NCBI RefSeq assembly: GCF_000227585.1
Contig: NZ_CAFB01000034.1
Span: 86,418-150,417 of the forward strand
Direction: 5' to 3'
Length of the DNA: 64,000 nucleotides
Source: Candidatus Glomeribacter gigasporarum BEG34
GTDB taxonomy: Bacteria > Pseudomonadota > Gammaproteobacteria > Burkholderiales > Burkholderiaceae
A program made the translations under genes and the position numbers. The notes under the pieces were generated by a model that was not told where the DNA came from, ran no database searches, and saw only the letters and a program-made list of their open reading frames with translations. Positions 32,901-44,900 of this stretch are shown here, in pieces (within the stretch, counting starts at the first letter, position 1; the number at the start of each line of letters is the position of its first letter).

Positions 32901-35900
32901 CTGTTTTTCAGCGCTGGGCGCTGTAAAGCCGATTTTACGTGTGCCATCATTGTTGATCGCGGATGCGCAGATGACAGCATGGATAGGATCTCCTGCGGCA
33001 AGAGCTTGTTCCAAGGGTTTCAGCAGCACCAAGCCCGCGCCCTGCCCCTCAATGGTACCCTGCGCGCTTGCATCAAAGGCGCGGCAGGTGCCATCTGGCG
33101 AAAACACCATACCGGGTTGATACAGATAGCCTTGCTTCTCTAATTGTCCTAGGGAGACGCCGCCGGCCAGTGCCATGTCGCAATCGCCGGCCGTCAAGGC
33201 CAAACACGCCTGATGCACCGCAACCAGTGAAGTGGAACAGGCCGTTTGCACAGTGATCGCGGGGCCCTTTAGGTTCAGCTTGTAGGCAATTTTGGTGCAC
33301 AGATAATCTGCCTGATTGTGGATCATGGCCTGATATTGACTGGCAAGATCGGCCGCTGGCTGGTGCGGCGTCACATGCTCTGCCAGATATCGGTTTCTGC
33401 CGGTGCCCGCATACAGACCGATGGCCTCAGCACCATTTTCCGGATCGCAGCCTGCGTCTTCCAGCGCGTGCCAGGCGCATTCCATCAACAATCGATGCTG
33501 GGGGTCCATTATTTCGGCTTCCCGCGGCGAGTACCCAAAAAATGCTGCATCAAAGCTTTGTATGTCTGATAAAGCACTCTGTGCCCTTACATAGTGGGGA
33601 TCCTCCAACAGCGTTGGGCTGATACCGGCGGCTTGCAGTTCCTCTTTTGTGTAGAACTGGATAGCCGCTTTGCCTGCCTTAAGATTGGTCCAAAATTCAT
33701 CCAGATTCTCTGCGCCTGGAAAACGGCCCGCCATGCCGATGATGGCAATCGCGCTGGACGGCCTTCCCGCCCCCTGTATGGGGGCTGGCTTTTCTCCTAA
33801 ATTCTTATCCTTGCCTTCGGATGCCTTCTCCTGCACCTGGGTGCTATCGTGGCTGGCCAGAAACTGGGCTAACCGGGCAATGGTTGGGTGCTTGAACACC
33901 TCCATTATATTTAGTTTGATGTGCAGCGCCTTTAACAATTGGCTGTGCATTTGAATCAGCAGCAGGGAATTGCCGCCCAGATCGAAGAAATTATCGTGAA
34001 TACCTACTTGCTCCTGTTTAAGCACCTGCTTCCAGATAGCCGCCAGGGTCTTTTCATAGGCGGTTTGAGGGGCTTTGTAGTGTGCCGCACTGCTAAAACC
34101 TGGATCTGGCAGAGCCCCTCGATCCAGCTTTCCATTGAGAGTCAGCGGCAGCTCAGTAAGATGCATCAACCGACTGGGAATCATGTTTTCAGGGAGTTGG
34201 GCCTGTAGGTGCTGCAGGAGCTGTGTTTCGTCCAACGGCTCGGGCGAGACGTAGTAGCCGACGAGATAGGGTTGGTCTGGGCCATTTTCTGCCTTTGGGG
34301 TTTTCAGCAGCACCACACTATTTTGGACCCCTTCACAGGTGGACAGCGCGTGTTCAATCTCACCGAGTTCAATGCGGTGACCCCGGAGCTTGACCTGAAA
34401 ATCATTCCGTCCCAGAAACTCGATATTCCCATCTGGCAAGAAGCGGCCGAGATCACCGGTTTTGTAGAGGCGGGCATTTTGATCTCGCTGTTTTTCTTCT
34501 TCTGTCTGGAAGGGGTTGGGAATGAAGCGTTCTTGGGTAAGCTCAGGTTGGTTCAGATAGCCTCTGGCCAACCCAATACCCCCGATGTGAATTTCACCGG
34601 GTGCGCCAATAGGGAGGGGGTTTAGATAGGGGTCTAGGATGTAGACGGTCTCATTGAGCAAAGGCTTACCTATGCTGACAAGCAAAGAGGATGCCCCTGT
34701 CGTGCTGTTATAAGATTTGGACGTTGACCAAACCGTCGTTTCGGTGGGGCCGTAGAGGTTGATAACTCGGTTGAACCGGCAGACAGCCTGTCCTAGCAAG
34801 GCACTGCCTAGAGGTTCTCCGCCTATCAGGAGCATGGTATGCTCCGTATGAGTCAGCTGTTCCAGTTTGACCTCACACAAGCTGGGCGTTATCTGCATGA
34901 AGTCGTAGCTTGAACAGTCCAGCCTATCGAACAAGGGATCACCCAGTGTCAGCGTACCGCCCGTAAGCCAAGGCAAACTGTATTCCAAGGCAAAGATATC
35001 GAATACGACGTGGGTCAGGCTGCATGTGCCAAGGCCCTTTCTACCAGGAAAATACTGTTGCCGGAGGGCTTCCAAGGTTTCGAGGAAGGCGGCATGCTCA
35101 ACCATGACTCCCTTCGGGAGACCGGTGGTGCCTGAGGTATAGATTACATAGGCTAGATGTGTGGTACAGGTGCTCACATCCGGATTATGGTGGGAGTGCC
35201 GGGACAATGACGCCTGTAGTGCAAGGCTGTCCAGTACAGTCAAGTTCAGGGTGGGCGCGGCGACCCTTAGGGCCGCCTGACAGGCGCTTTGGGTTAAAAC
35301 TAGCTGCGCGCCACTGTCTTTCAGGATGTGTGCTATTCGCGCTTCTGGATAGGCGGGATCCAGAGGCACATAGGCACAGCCAGCTTTAAGTATGGCCAAA
35401 AGACCGATCAGGAGGTGCGCGTTGCGTTCCAGACAAAGTGCAATCCGAGTTTCCGGGCTGACTGAACCCGTTTTCAGCAGGTAGTGGGCCAGTTGATTGG
35501 CGCGCGCATTCAGCTGCTGATAACTTAAGCGCCTGTCCCCTACGATCAGGGCTGGCTTGCCTGGGTAACGCGCGGCTTGAGTTTCAAAGACCTGATGGAA
35601 TGTCTTTGCGCCCGGACACGCGGCTTTGCAAAGATTCCAGTCATAAACCATACGTTGATACTGCTTCTTGTCGAGATAACAAAGCTGGCTTAGGCGTTGC
35701 TCCGGTGCTTCCACGATCTGCGCCAGCAGCGCGTGCACGGTTGACAGTAGCGCTTTGATGGAGGATGACTCAAACAGTTCAGAGGCGTAATCTAGTTTAA
35801 AATCCAGCCGATCAGGGTATTCTGTCACTCCAAGGGCCAGCGGATAGTCCCGTTTCTCCCAAGATGCTTCAAAGTGCAGCTTCAGTTGTGTTTGCCAGTC

Positions 35901-38900
35901 TTCCTGGCAGCGGCGAGGCATGTTTTCATAGATCAGGAGATTGTCAAACAGCCGCTCGCTACCTTGATGCAGACTGGCAAGAGGGGTGCCGCTTCGCGCC
36001 TGCATCTCCTGCAGAGTATGTTGGACACTCAAAATCGCTTCCCGCAGGCTTTGTGTTGCACCATGATGAACAACCAAAGGGAGGGTGTTGATATAGAGTC
36101 CGACCGAGGTTTCAATGCCAGCTATCGGAAGTGTCCGCCCCGAAATCACTGTACCTACCACGGTCTGCGGACTGCCACCATACACGCTTAAGGTCTTGTG
36201 CCAAGCATACTGCACGATGGCGTTCAATGTGAGACCTGCATTTTGCCCAAGCCCCTTTAAGCGGCGAAACATATCCCCCTGAACGCTAAATCTCTGCTCG
36301 GCTTGTTGCTGCACTTGGGTATAACGGGTGGTCTTGACGCCTCTTGCCTCAAGTCGCAGCAAGCCGCTGAGATCTGTGTGGTTTTCCAGTTGAGAAAGAG
36401 CCTTTGTCCAGTAGGCTTGGGTGTCCTGCGCATGCGCCTGCAGGTAGATTTGCGCGGCTTCAAAGGCCGTGTCCGGCTTCAGATCAATAGTCTCCCCATT
36501 GATCAGCTCCAAATAGGTCTCGTGCACAAACCCAAGCAGGATAGGCGCGCTCCAGCCATCGGATAAGGCATGGTGTGCATTGAAAATACAGGTGTATAAA
36601 TCGTCTCTTTGTTTAACCAACGTGATTCTAAACAGATTGCCTTGATCCAGTTGATAGGGCTTTTTCCTGTCTTGCCGCTTTAACTGCTCGATGGCTTGTC
36701 TGCGTGCAGCATCGCTTGACTGACTTAAATCGACCATCTGCCAGTTAAGGTGAGCTGTTTTTTCAACAATCTGGACCAGGGCCTCGGTCCAGGCGAAGCG
36801 CAGCCTTAAGCTGCTGAATTTTTCCTGAGCAAGACGCCAGGCCTCTTTAAGCCCATGCGCGTCAATGGGTACGTGATAGTGCCAGACGGACTGTACCCGG
36901 TAGGTTTCATCGGCTTCGCCCTGACGGAGGGCGTGATAGATAAAGCCTTGTTGCAGGCTGTTGGCTAGATAAACGCCTTCTATTTCACTGTTTTCCTGTA
37001 GCCTGTCCAACTCGCGCACGCTGAGAAGGTCCTCAATGTCACTGGGTGTTAAATAGCTTCTGGGGGCGTGAACAGTTTCCTGAATGAGGGTTTCCAGCTG
37101 TTGCTTAAACAGCTTGGCTAGTGTCTGGATCGCATCACGCTTCAGCCTGCCTGATACGGTAAATTCCAGCTGGCCTGCCCGCACACTCCCGAAGAGATTG
37201 AGGTCATACCAGAGCGCATTTTCAGGCGGCATGGCGGTGCCACTGGCCTCGAAGCTGATTGTCCAAGCGTCCGGGCCCTGCGACTCGAGCCCCAATTGAC
37301 CCAGATAGTTGAAACTGATGTTGGGCAGCACGCTCGGTTCACACCCCATCACAGCCCCATACCCCACCCCTTTATTAGGGATTTTGCGCAGATGCTCCTT
37401 AATCGTTTTGATGCTGTCATTCAAGGTGTTCTGGGCTTCTAAGCGGACAGGATAGAGTGTCGTAAACCAGCCTAGGGTATGAGTAACATCCAAGGTTGAA
37501 TCCAGCATGTCCCGCCCATGGCCTTCGAGAACGATGTGATGCACCTTGTGGCCTGTAAGGGCGGTCAAGGCTTGGCTCAAGGCGGCCAGTAACAGATCAT
37601 TGATCTGGGTGTAGTAGGCGCGATGCGCCTCTTTCAAGAGTTGCCGGGTCCGTGCACGATCTAGTTGAAAGGACGCCTCAAAGGGTGTGCTCTGCTGGAT
37701 GATCCACTGCTGTAGAGGGTTCTGCTGCGCGTCGTAATCGGCCAGTTGTGCTTTCCAATAGGCGCTTTCCTCTGCATGAGTATCGGCATAATGTAAAAGC
37801 GCCTGTCCCCATTGCCGGTAACTGCTCCCTTTAGGATTCAGCGGCTTTTGCGCATAAAGCGTTCTTAAATCCTCCGTGATCAAGCGCCAGCTTACAGCAT
37901 CCACTATCAGATGATGCAAGGCAAACCAGATGCGACTGCTGCCATCCGAGAAGCCATGCAGATACGTAACCTCATACAGGGGGCCCTGGCTTAGATTAAA
38001 ATGGCTCTGCCATTGGGTCAGTATGCCGTGCAGTTTGGATGTAAATACAGGACTGCCTTCAGGGGCGCCTAAGCTTGTAACATCCAGTACTTTCAGGGTT
38101 TCAGGCAGTGCCCGAGGCTCGTAGTGTTGTTTGACGCAGCCTGCAGCATCTTGCCGATAACGCAAGCGAAAACCGTCATGATGCAGGATCAGTTGTTCGA
38201 GAGCTGTACGCAGCTTGGGTAGATCCAGAGGGGGGGTTCGAATCAGAAAGGATTGATTCCAATGATGAGCCTTGGGGAAGGCATGATGGAAAAACCACTG
38301 CTGGATCGGCAACAAGGGGGCTTCGCCTTCCAATATGCCCTGTTCAGTTTGCAATGCAGGTTGATCCGATCTTTGCCGAATTTGCGATAACACCTGAGCG
38401 TGCAGGCTTTCAAGCGTTCTATGGGTAAAGATGTCCTGCACGCTGAGTGTGATACCCAGACTTTGCCTAACCCGGCTGAGCAACTGAATCGCCAGAATGC
38501 TCTCCCCACCCAATCTGAAAAAATCATCCTGAATCCCAATCTGGGCGTGAGAAATATCCAACACCTCCCCCCATAACGCACACAGCTGTTTCTCCAGCTC
38601 TGTCCGAGGTGCCACCTGACGCGTGCGATCCCCTACAAAGCCCGGATCCGGTAACGCCTGCCTGTCCAGCTTCCCATTGGGGGTCAGCGGCAGTTCAGTA
38701 AGATGCACCAACCGGCTTGGAACCATGTATTCAGGGAGTTTGGCTTGCAGGTGCGCAAAGAGACACGTTTCCTCCAGCGGCTCGGGCGAGACGTAGTAGC
38801 CGACGAGATAGGGCTGGGTCGTTCCACTTTCTGCCTTGGAGTTTTTCAGCAGCACCACACTGTTTTGTACGCCTTCATAGGTGGATAGCGTGTGTTCAAT

Positions 38901-41900
38901 CTCACCGAGTTCAATCCGGTGGCCTCGGAGTTTGACCTGAAAATCATTCCGTCCCAGGAACTCGATATTCCCATCTGGCAAGAAGCGCCCCAGATCGCCG
39001 GTTTTATAGAGTCGACCCAATTGGGGATAGAAGATGAACCGTGCTTCTGTCAAATCCGGCGCGCCCCAGTAGTCCCGTGCCGGCCCCAAGCCCCCAATAT
39101 GAATCTCTCCCTGAACTCCCACTGGACAATGTTCACCGGCAGGGTTCAGGACAAACAGCTGCTGATTGGGCATCGCCACCCCATAGGGGATGCGACCCTC
39201 TACTTTTGCAGGATCCATCTCATACCAGACCGACCAGATGCTTCCCTCTGTCGCTCCCCCCAGGCTCATCAGGACGGCTTCAGGACACTGCGCTTTCAAA
39301 CGGGCAGGCAGGCCAGAAGGAATCCAGTCGCCGCTTAAAAGAAAGAGGCGCAAAGACGCTAAAGCTATGGCTTCCTTCTGGCTAAGAGGGCTTTGGGTCA
39401 CGGCATCGATTAAAAGAGCGGCCAATTGGGGCACACTGTTCCAAAGCGTGATCTGGTGTTGCTGAATCAGGGAGACCCAAGAGGCAGGGTCTTTACTGCG
39501 GCTTGGTTCAGGAAAGACAATCGTTCCCCCGGCGACCAAAAGACCCAAGAGATCATAGACGGACAGATCAAAGCTTAAGTCCGATACAGCCAGTATCTTG
39601 TCTGCTTTTGTGATCTGAAACCTGCGATTCACTGCGTCTATCGTGTTCAAAGCACTGCGGTGGCTGATCGTTACGCCCTTGGGCTTGCCTGTAGAGCCGG
39701 AGGTAAAGATCACGTAGGCGATGTCGTCGGCCTTGACTTCTGGAAGCGTGGCAGCCCTTGGGACGGGATCTGCCTGCGAGGTTTCAATGACCCGTAAGGT
39801 ATACTTTTGAGATAAAGCGTTTCGTATCGCTTCCCGGCCGTATTGGGCCTGGGAGATCAAAACGAGTTTCACTTGACCTTGTGTGAGAACTTCGTCGAGT
39901 CGTCCCAAAGGCCAGTCGATAGACAGCGGCAGATAGGCGTGACCGGATTTCAGGATGGCAAGGACGGCTAGGACTTGGTTATAGCCTTTCTCGCTCAAGA
40001 TGCCGATCAGGGGTGGAGAGGCAGCAGGGGGGTTCTGGTCCAAAAGGATCTGGGCAAGTTGGGTGCTGTCTTGCTGCAAGGTGCCGTGGGTGTAGGCTTT
40101 TCCGGTGGCGGCGTCTATAACGGCGATGTGCTGCTGCAAGGTTTTGTCTGCCAATACTTTTTGATAACGACTGTGCAGGGTATCGCTGCTTAAGGGTTGT
40201 GTGTGAGCGTTAGCAGCTTCTATAAGGGCTTGGTCGAGAGGAGGGAGGTACGGAATAGAAAGTGCAGCGGTTTCCCAGTCCTGCTCTGCCAGAGTGGTGA
40301 TGAAGCGGCAATAAAGTGTATTGAGCGTTTCGATATAGGCGCTGTCGAAAAGTTGCTCGACATAGAGCCATTTGCTCATGAACCGGCTGCCTACCTCAAC
40401 GGCCTGCAGATCTATCCAAGCTTGAGAAGTCTGCCCACACCAGTAGCGCTTCTTTAGGATTTCAGTGTCCTCTAGATAGGGGGTTTCATCCCGTTTGCCG
40501 TCCAGCCTGCCGCCTACAAGGCCCGTAAAGACAATGGGTGAAACGGCCTGCTGGACATCCAATTTATGCCGTTTGCCCAGTTCTCTTTGTACTCGCATCC
40601 CTGGATACAGGGCATGATGGATATCCTCCCACATCACTTGGTGAGTTCTTTTCAGTGTCTTTAACAGATCCTTCCCAAAATCCATGTAGTGAAAGAGCGT
40701 AGTCGATGTAAAATCACCCCAAAGGGTGTTCACTTCAGGATGGATGGCGTAGCGGTTAAACAAGGTAAGTGTGATGAGGAATTCTGAATGTCCTGAAAAA
40801 TAGGACAGCACATGGCCGTATAAGCCCAGCAGTACGGATGAATACGAGCTGCCGTAGCGTCTGGCTTGCGCCTTGAATTGCGCCCAAGTGGTTTTTCCGA
40901 TGTATAAGGTATGCTCTGCAAACGTGGGATGTTCAATAGTTTCCGGTTCTGTTTTGGAAGTCAGACGAGGCCGTAGCGGTAGCTGCGGTATTCTTTCTTG
41001 CCAATAGGTCCTATTTTTGGCATACCACGTCGAATGCTTTAAGTGCTGGCAATAATCCTGGTAATCCTTGAAGGTGATGGAGGGTATTGGAATTGTATCT
41101 CTCGGCTGCCGATACAGTCTGTCGATCAAACTCAAGAAGGATAGGCGGCTTTGCACGTCCAGCAAGATCAGATCGACGCCGACATGAAGAACACAGATAT
41201 CCTTGAAATGGCTAACTTCAAACGTAAACAGCGGAAACCGCTGAGGGTCGTACACTTTGTGGGATAAGCGTTCCCGAACAGATTGCAGACGCGAATCGCT
41301 TAGCATCCATTGGGAATAATCGTTCACACGTACCCGATAGGCGGACACTTCTTCGGATTTTAAAAATCGTTGCTTAAGTTTTTCGAGGGAGTAGACGGTT
41401 CTCAACACCTCAAATTTCGAGATGAGCGTGTTGAGGGTGTCTTCCAGTTTTTCTACGTTGAGAGGTGTTTTGTAGTAGTACTCACAGTATACGTGGTTGG
41501 AGATGTTGCCGATTTCATAACTACCTAAACGGCCGATCAGGTAAGCCTTCTGGATTTCCGTCATCTCAAACCAGTCATACAGCTGCTGCTTGCCTGCTAC
41601 CAGCGGCAGTCCAGACAGGCCCCCTTCATGCGCGACCTCAGCAAAATCTTCTTTTGTATACTCACCCGCTTTTTGCTGGACCTTCGTCAAGGACATTTCG
41701 TCGTCCAACTTCCCCTGTTTTCTTTGCAATCCGAGAGACTGGGTCTTGTGGTGCAATAATGGCTTTAAAACTTGCTCGTGCAGCCTTTCAATTGTTTTGT
41801 GTCTGAAAACATCCTGCACGCTGAGCTCAAGATTCAGTTGCCGCCGCATCCGACTCACTAATTGAATGCTGAGGATGCTATCCCCACCCAGCCTGAAAAA

Positions 41901-44900
41901 ATCATCCTGAATCCCAATCTGGGCGTGAGAAATACCCAACACCTCCCCCCACAACGCACACAATTGGCTTTCCAGCGCTGTCCGCGGTGCCACCCGCCGC
42001 GTGTGATCCCTCACAAAGCCCGGATCCGGCAACGCCTGCCTGTCCAGCTTCCCATTGGGGGTGAGCGGCAGCTGGGCAAGGTGCACCAGGCGACTGGGGA
42101 TCATGGTTTCGGGCAGTCGGGCCTGCAGATGCTCAAAGAGCCATGTTTCATTCAATGGCTCGGGCGAGACGTAGTAGCCGATTAAATAGGGCTGGGCTGT
42201 ACCATTTTCTTCCTTGGGAGTTTTCAGCAACACCACACTATTTTGTATCCCTTCACAGGTGGACAGCGCCTGTTCAATCTCACCGAGTTCAATCCGGTAG
42301 CCTCGGAGTTTCACCTGAAAATCGTTACGTCCCAGGAACTCAATATTGCCCTCCGGCAGCCACCGCCCCAGATCACCGGTTTTGTAGAGGCGAGCATTTT
42401 GGCCCTGCGCTTTTTCCTCTGCTGTCTGGAAGGGATTGGGAATGAAGCGTTCCTTTGTGAGCTCGGGTTGGTTCAGATAGCCTCGGGCCAACCCAATACC
42501 ACCGATATGGATTTCGCCGGGGGCCCCAATGGGGAGGGGGTTGAGATGGGGGTCTAGGATGTAGGCGGTGGTGTTGGCGATGGGGGTGCCTATACAGATG
42601 GTTTCGTCATTGATATTGCTGACCGCATAATACAGAGCGTGCATGGTCACTTCTGTAGGGCCGTATAGATTATGCAGCTTTGTATGAGGCAATAAATCAT
42701 GCCATTTCTTGGCTTGACCCCATTTAAGGGCTTCTCCTCCACAAAATAGATGTTTCAAACTAGGCAAGGGACGATCGTGGGTCAAAACTTGAGCTTGCAG
42801 CGCCTCTGTAAAGGCGCTCAGCATGGAGGGTACAAAGCTGAGGATCGTGATGGACTCCCTCCGGATTAAATCGATCAGGTAATGCGCGTCCTTGTGTCCG
42901 TTGGGTTTGGCAAATACCAGACACCCACCATGTTGAATGGGCCACAGCAGTTCCCATACTGAAACGTCAAATGCATAAGATGTTTTTTGAAGAATCCTGT
43001 CTTCTGCCTGCAGAGGGCACAGTTCATTTATCCACTGAATTCTGGCAGCAGCGCTCCGATGCTCTATCAGAACCCCTTTAGGATGGCCTGTTGTTCCGGA
43101 GGTATAGATCACATAAGCGAGATGAGTAGGGCTTGTAATCTGCTCTGGATTGGATGAAGGGTACAAGGACAAGGTTTCCTGAAAGGCTTTGCTATCGACA
43201 AACACCTGCTTGATAGATAGATAATCCGCCAGTTTTTCCAGAGGAGCTTCGTTGACCAGAAGCAAAGAGAGGTTTGCATCTTCTACGATGTACCGGATGC
43301 GTGCTGCCGGATAGCTGGGCTCTATCGGGACGTAGGCAGCGCCCGCCTTGAGCACGCCCAGAATGGCGATCAGCACCTGCTCGCTGCGATCCAGGCAGAG
43401 GCCAACCAAGTTATCTGCTCCGAACTTGTGTACACATCTCAGATAATGCGCCAAGCGATTTGCGCTTTCGTTCAGCGCTCTGTAACTCAGCCTGCGATCG
43501 TCATAGATGACGGCGATACGATCCGGCGTTTTTTCAGCTTGCGCCTCAAATAGGCTGTGTAAGGTACTGTTTTTCCAAAAATCTCGTTCAGTTCGATTCC
43601 ATTCCTGAACCGTTTTCTGATAACTTTTCTGATTTAACACCTTAAGCTGGAAAGTGGGCTGGTCCAGCGTATGGGAATCCAGTGTAGCCAGCAGAGCTGT
43701 GAAAGTGTCCATTAACGCCTTGACATACCATTCCGGATAGCGCGCATTTGAATGGCTGACCGTAAAGCGCAAGGTGTCGGGTGTTTCTTGAGCAATCAGG
43801 CTGATCCCAAATTTTTCTGCAGCTTCCGAAACGGGTATCGGCTCTAACATCAGAGTAGAATGCTTGTTTTCCGCTTTGAAATTGTGCAGCGTCAATACGA
43901 CCTGCATCAGATCGACAATATCGGCATGACTGCGTTTCAGGCGCTCTGTCAATAGATTCAGATTGATCTGGTGGTGTTCATTCAGGTACATCACGTCCTG
44001 ATGTATCCGCTGGATGTTCCTGATAAATCTGTCAGTCGGCCGCCAATCGGGTATCAGGGGCAAGGTGTTGATAAAAGGCCCTATTGCCCGATTCAGTTCA
44101 GAAGGCCGATTGGATACGGTAAGGCCAATGGGGAAATCGCGTTGACCACCTGCATACAGGCTGAGTACTTGGTACAGGCCGCCGAGTAATATTGCGTAAA
44201 CGCTTGTTTGATGCACCAGAGCGAGTTGCTTGAGCGTTTTGTGGATGTCTGTATCCAAGTTAAATTCGAAGCGCCCACATCCTTGCTTGTGCGTGTGTGC
44301 GGACACGTGCCTTAACTGCAGTTTTTCGGCGCAATCGAGTTGCTGAGAGAGATGGGCGATGGCCTGTTGGTAACGCTCCGTCTGAAGCTCATAGTATTGG
44401 TAAGCAATATAGTCCAGATAATCAACGGCTCTCGCCAGGTCTATTGGATGCTCAGATTTTTTGTGTTGGCACAGTTCTGTGTAGGCTGAAAGGATTTCAG
44501 ACTGCAGCAGCCCAGCAGAATAGGCATCTGTCAATACATGGTGATGGCTCAGATTGAGCAGCAACTCATCCTGACCCTTCAAACGGAGTACTTCTGGCGC
44601 AATGAGCGCCCCACCATCTAAATTAAATAGGGTTCTGGCGCTTTGCTCGCAGATTGCCTTAACGTCGTCAATGGATATTTCGCATTCTCTGATTGGAATG
44701 CTTGAGCTATCCAATAGCCTGTAGCGGAAGTGCTCATCCACACGTATTCTGAGTATGGGGTGTTCCATCAGCACATGCCTCAGTGCTTTTTTTAAAAGCT
44801 CAGCATTTCCCTGTTTCAAACGGAACAGTAAGGGAATCGTATACGTGTACCCTTCCGCATCCAGCTTGCTCTGCAGATAGATGCCCTTCTGAATGGGAGA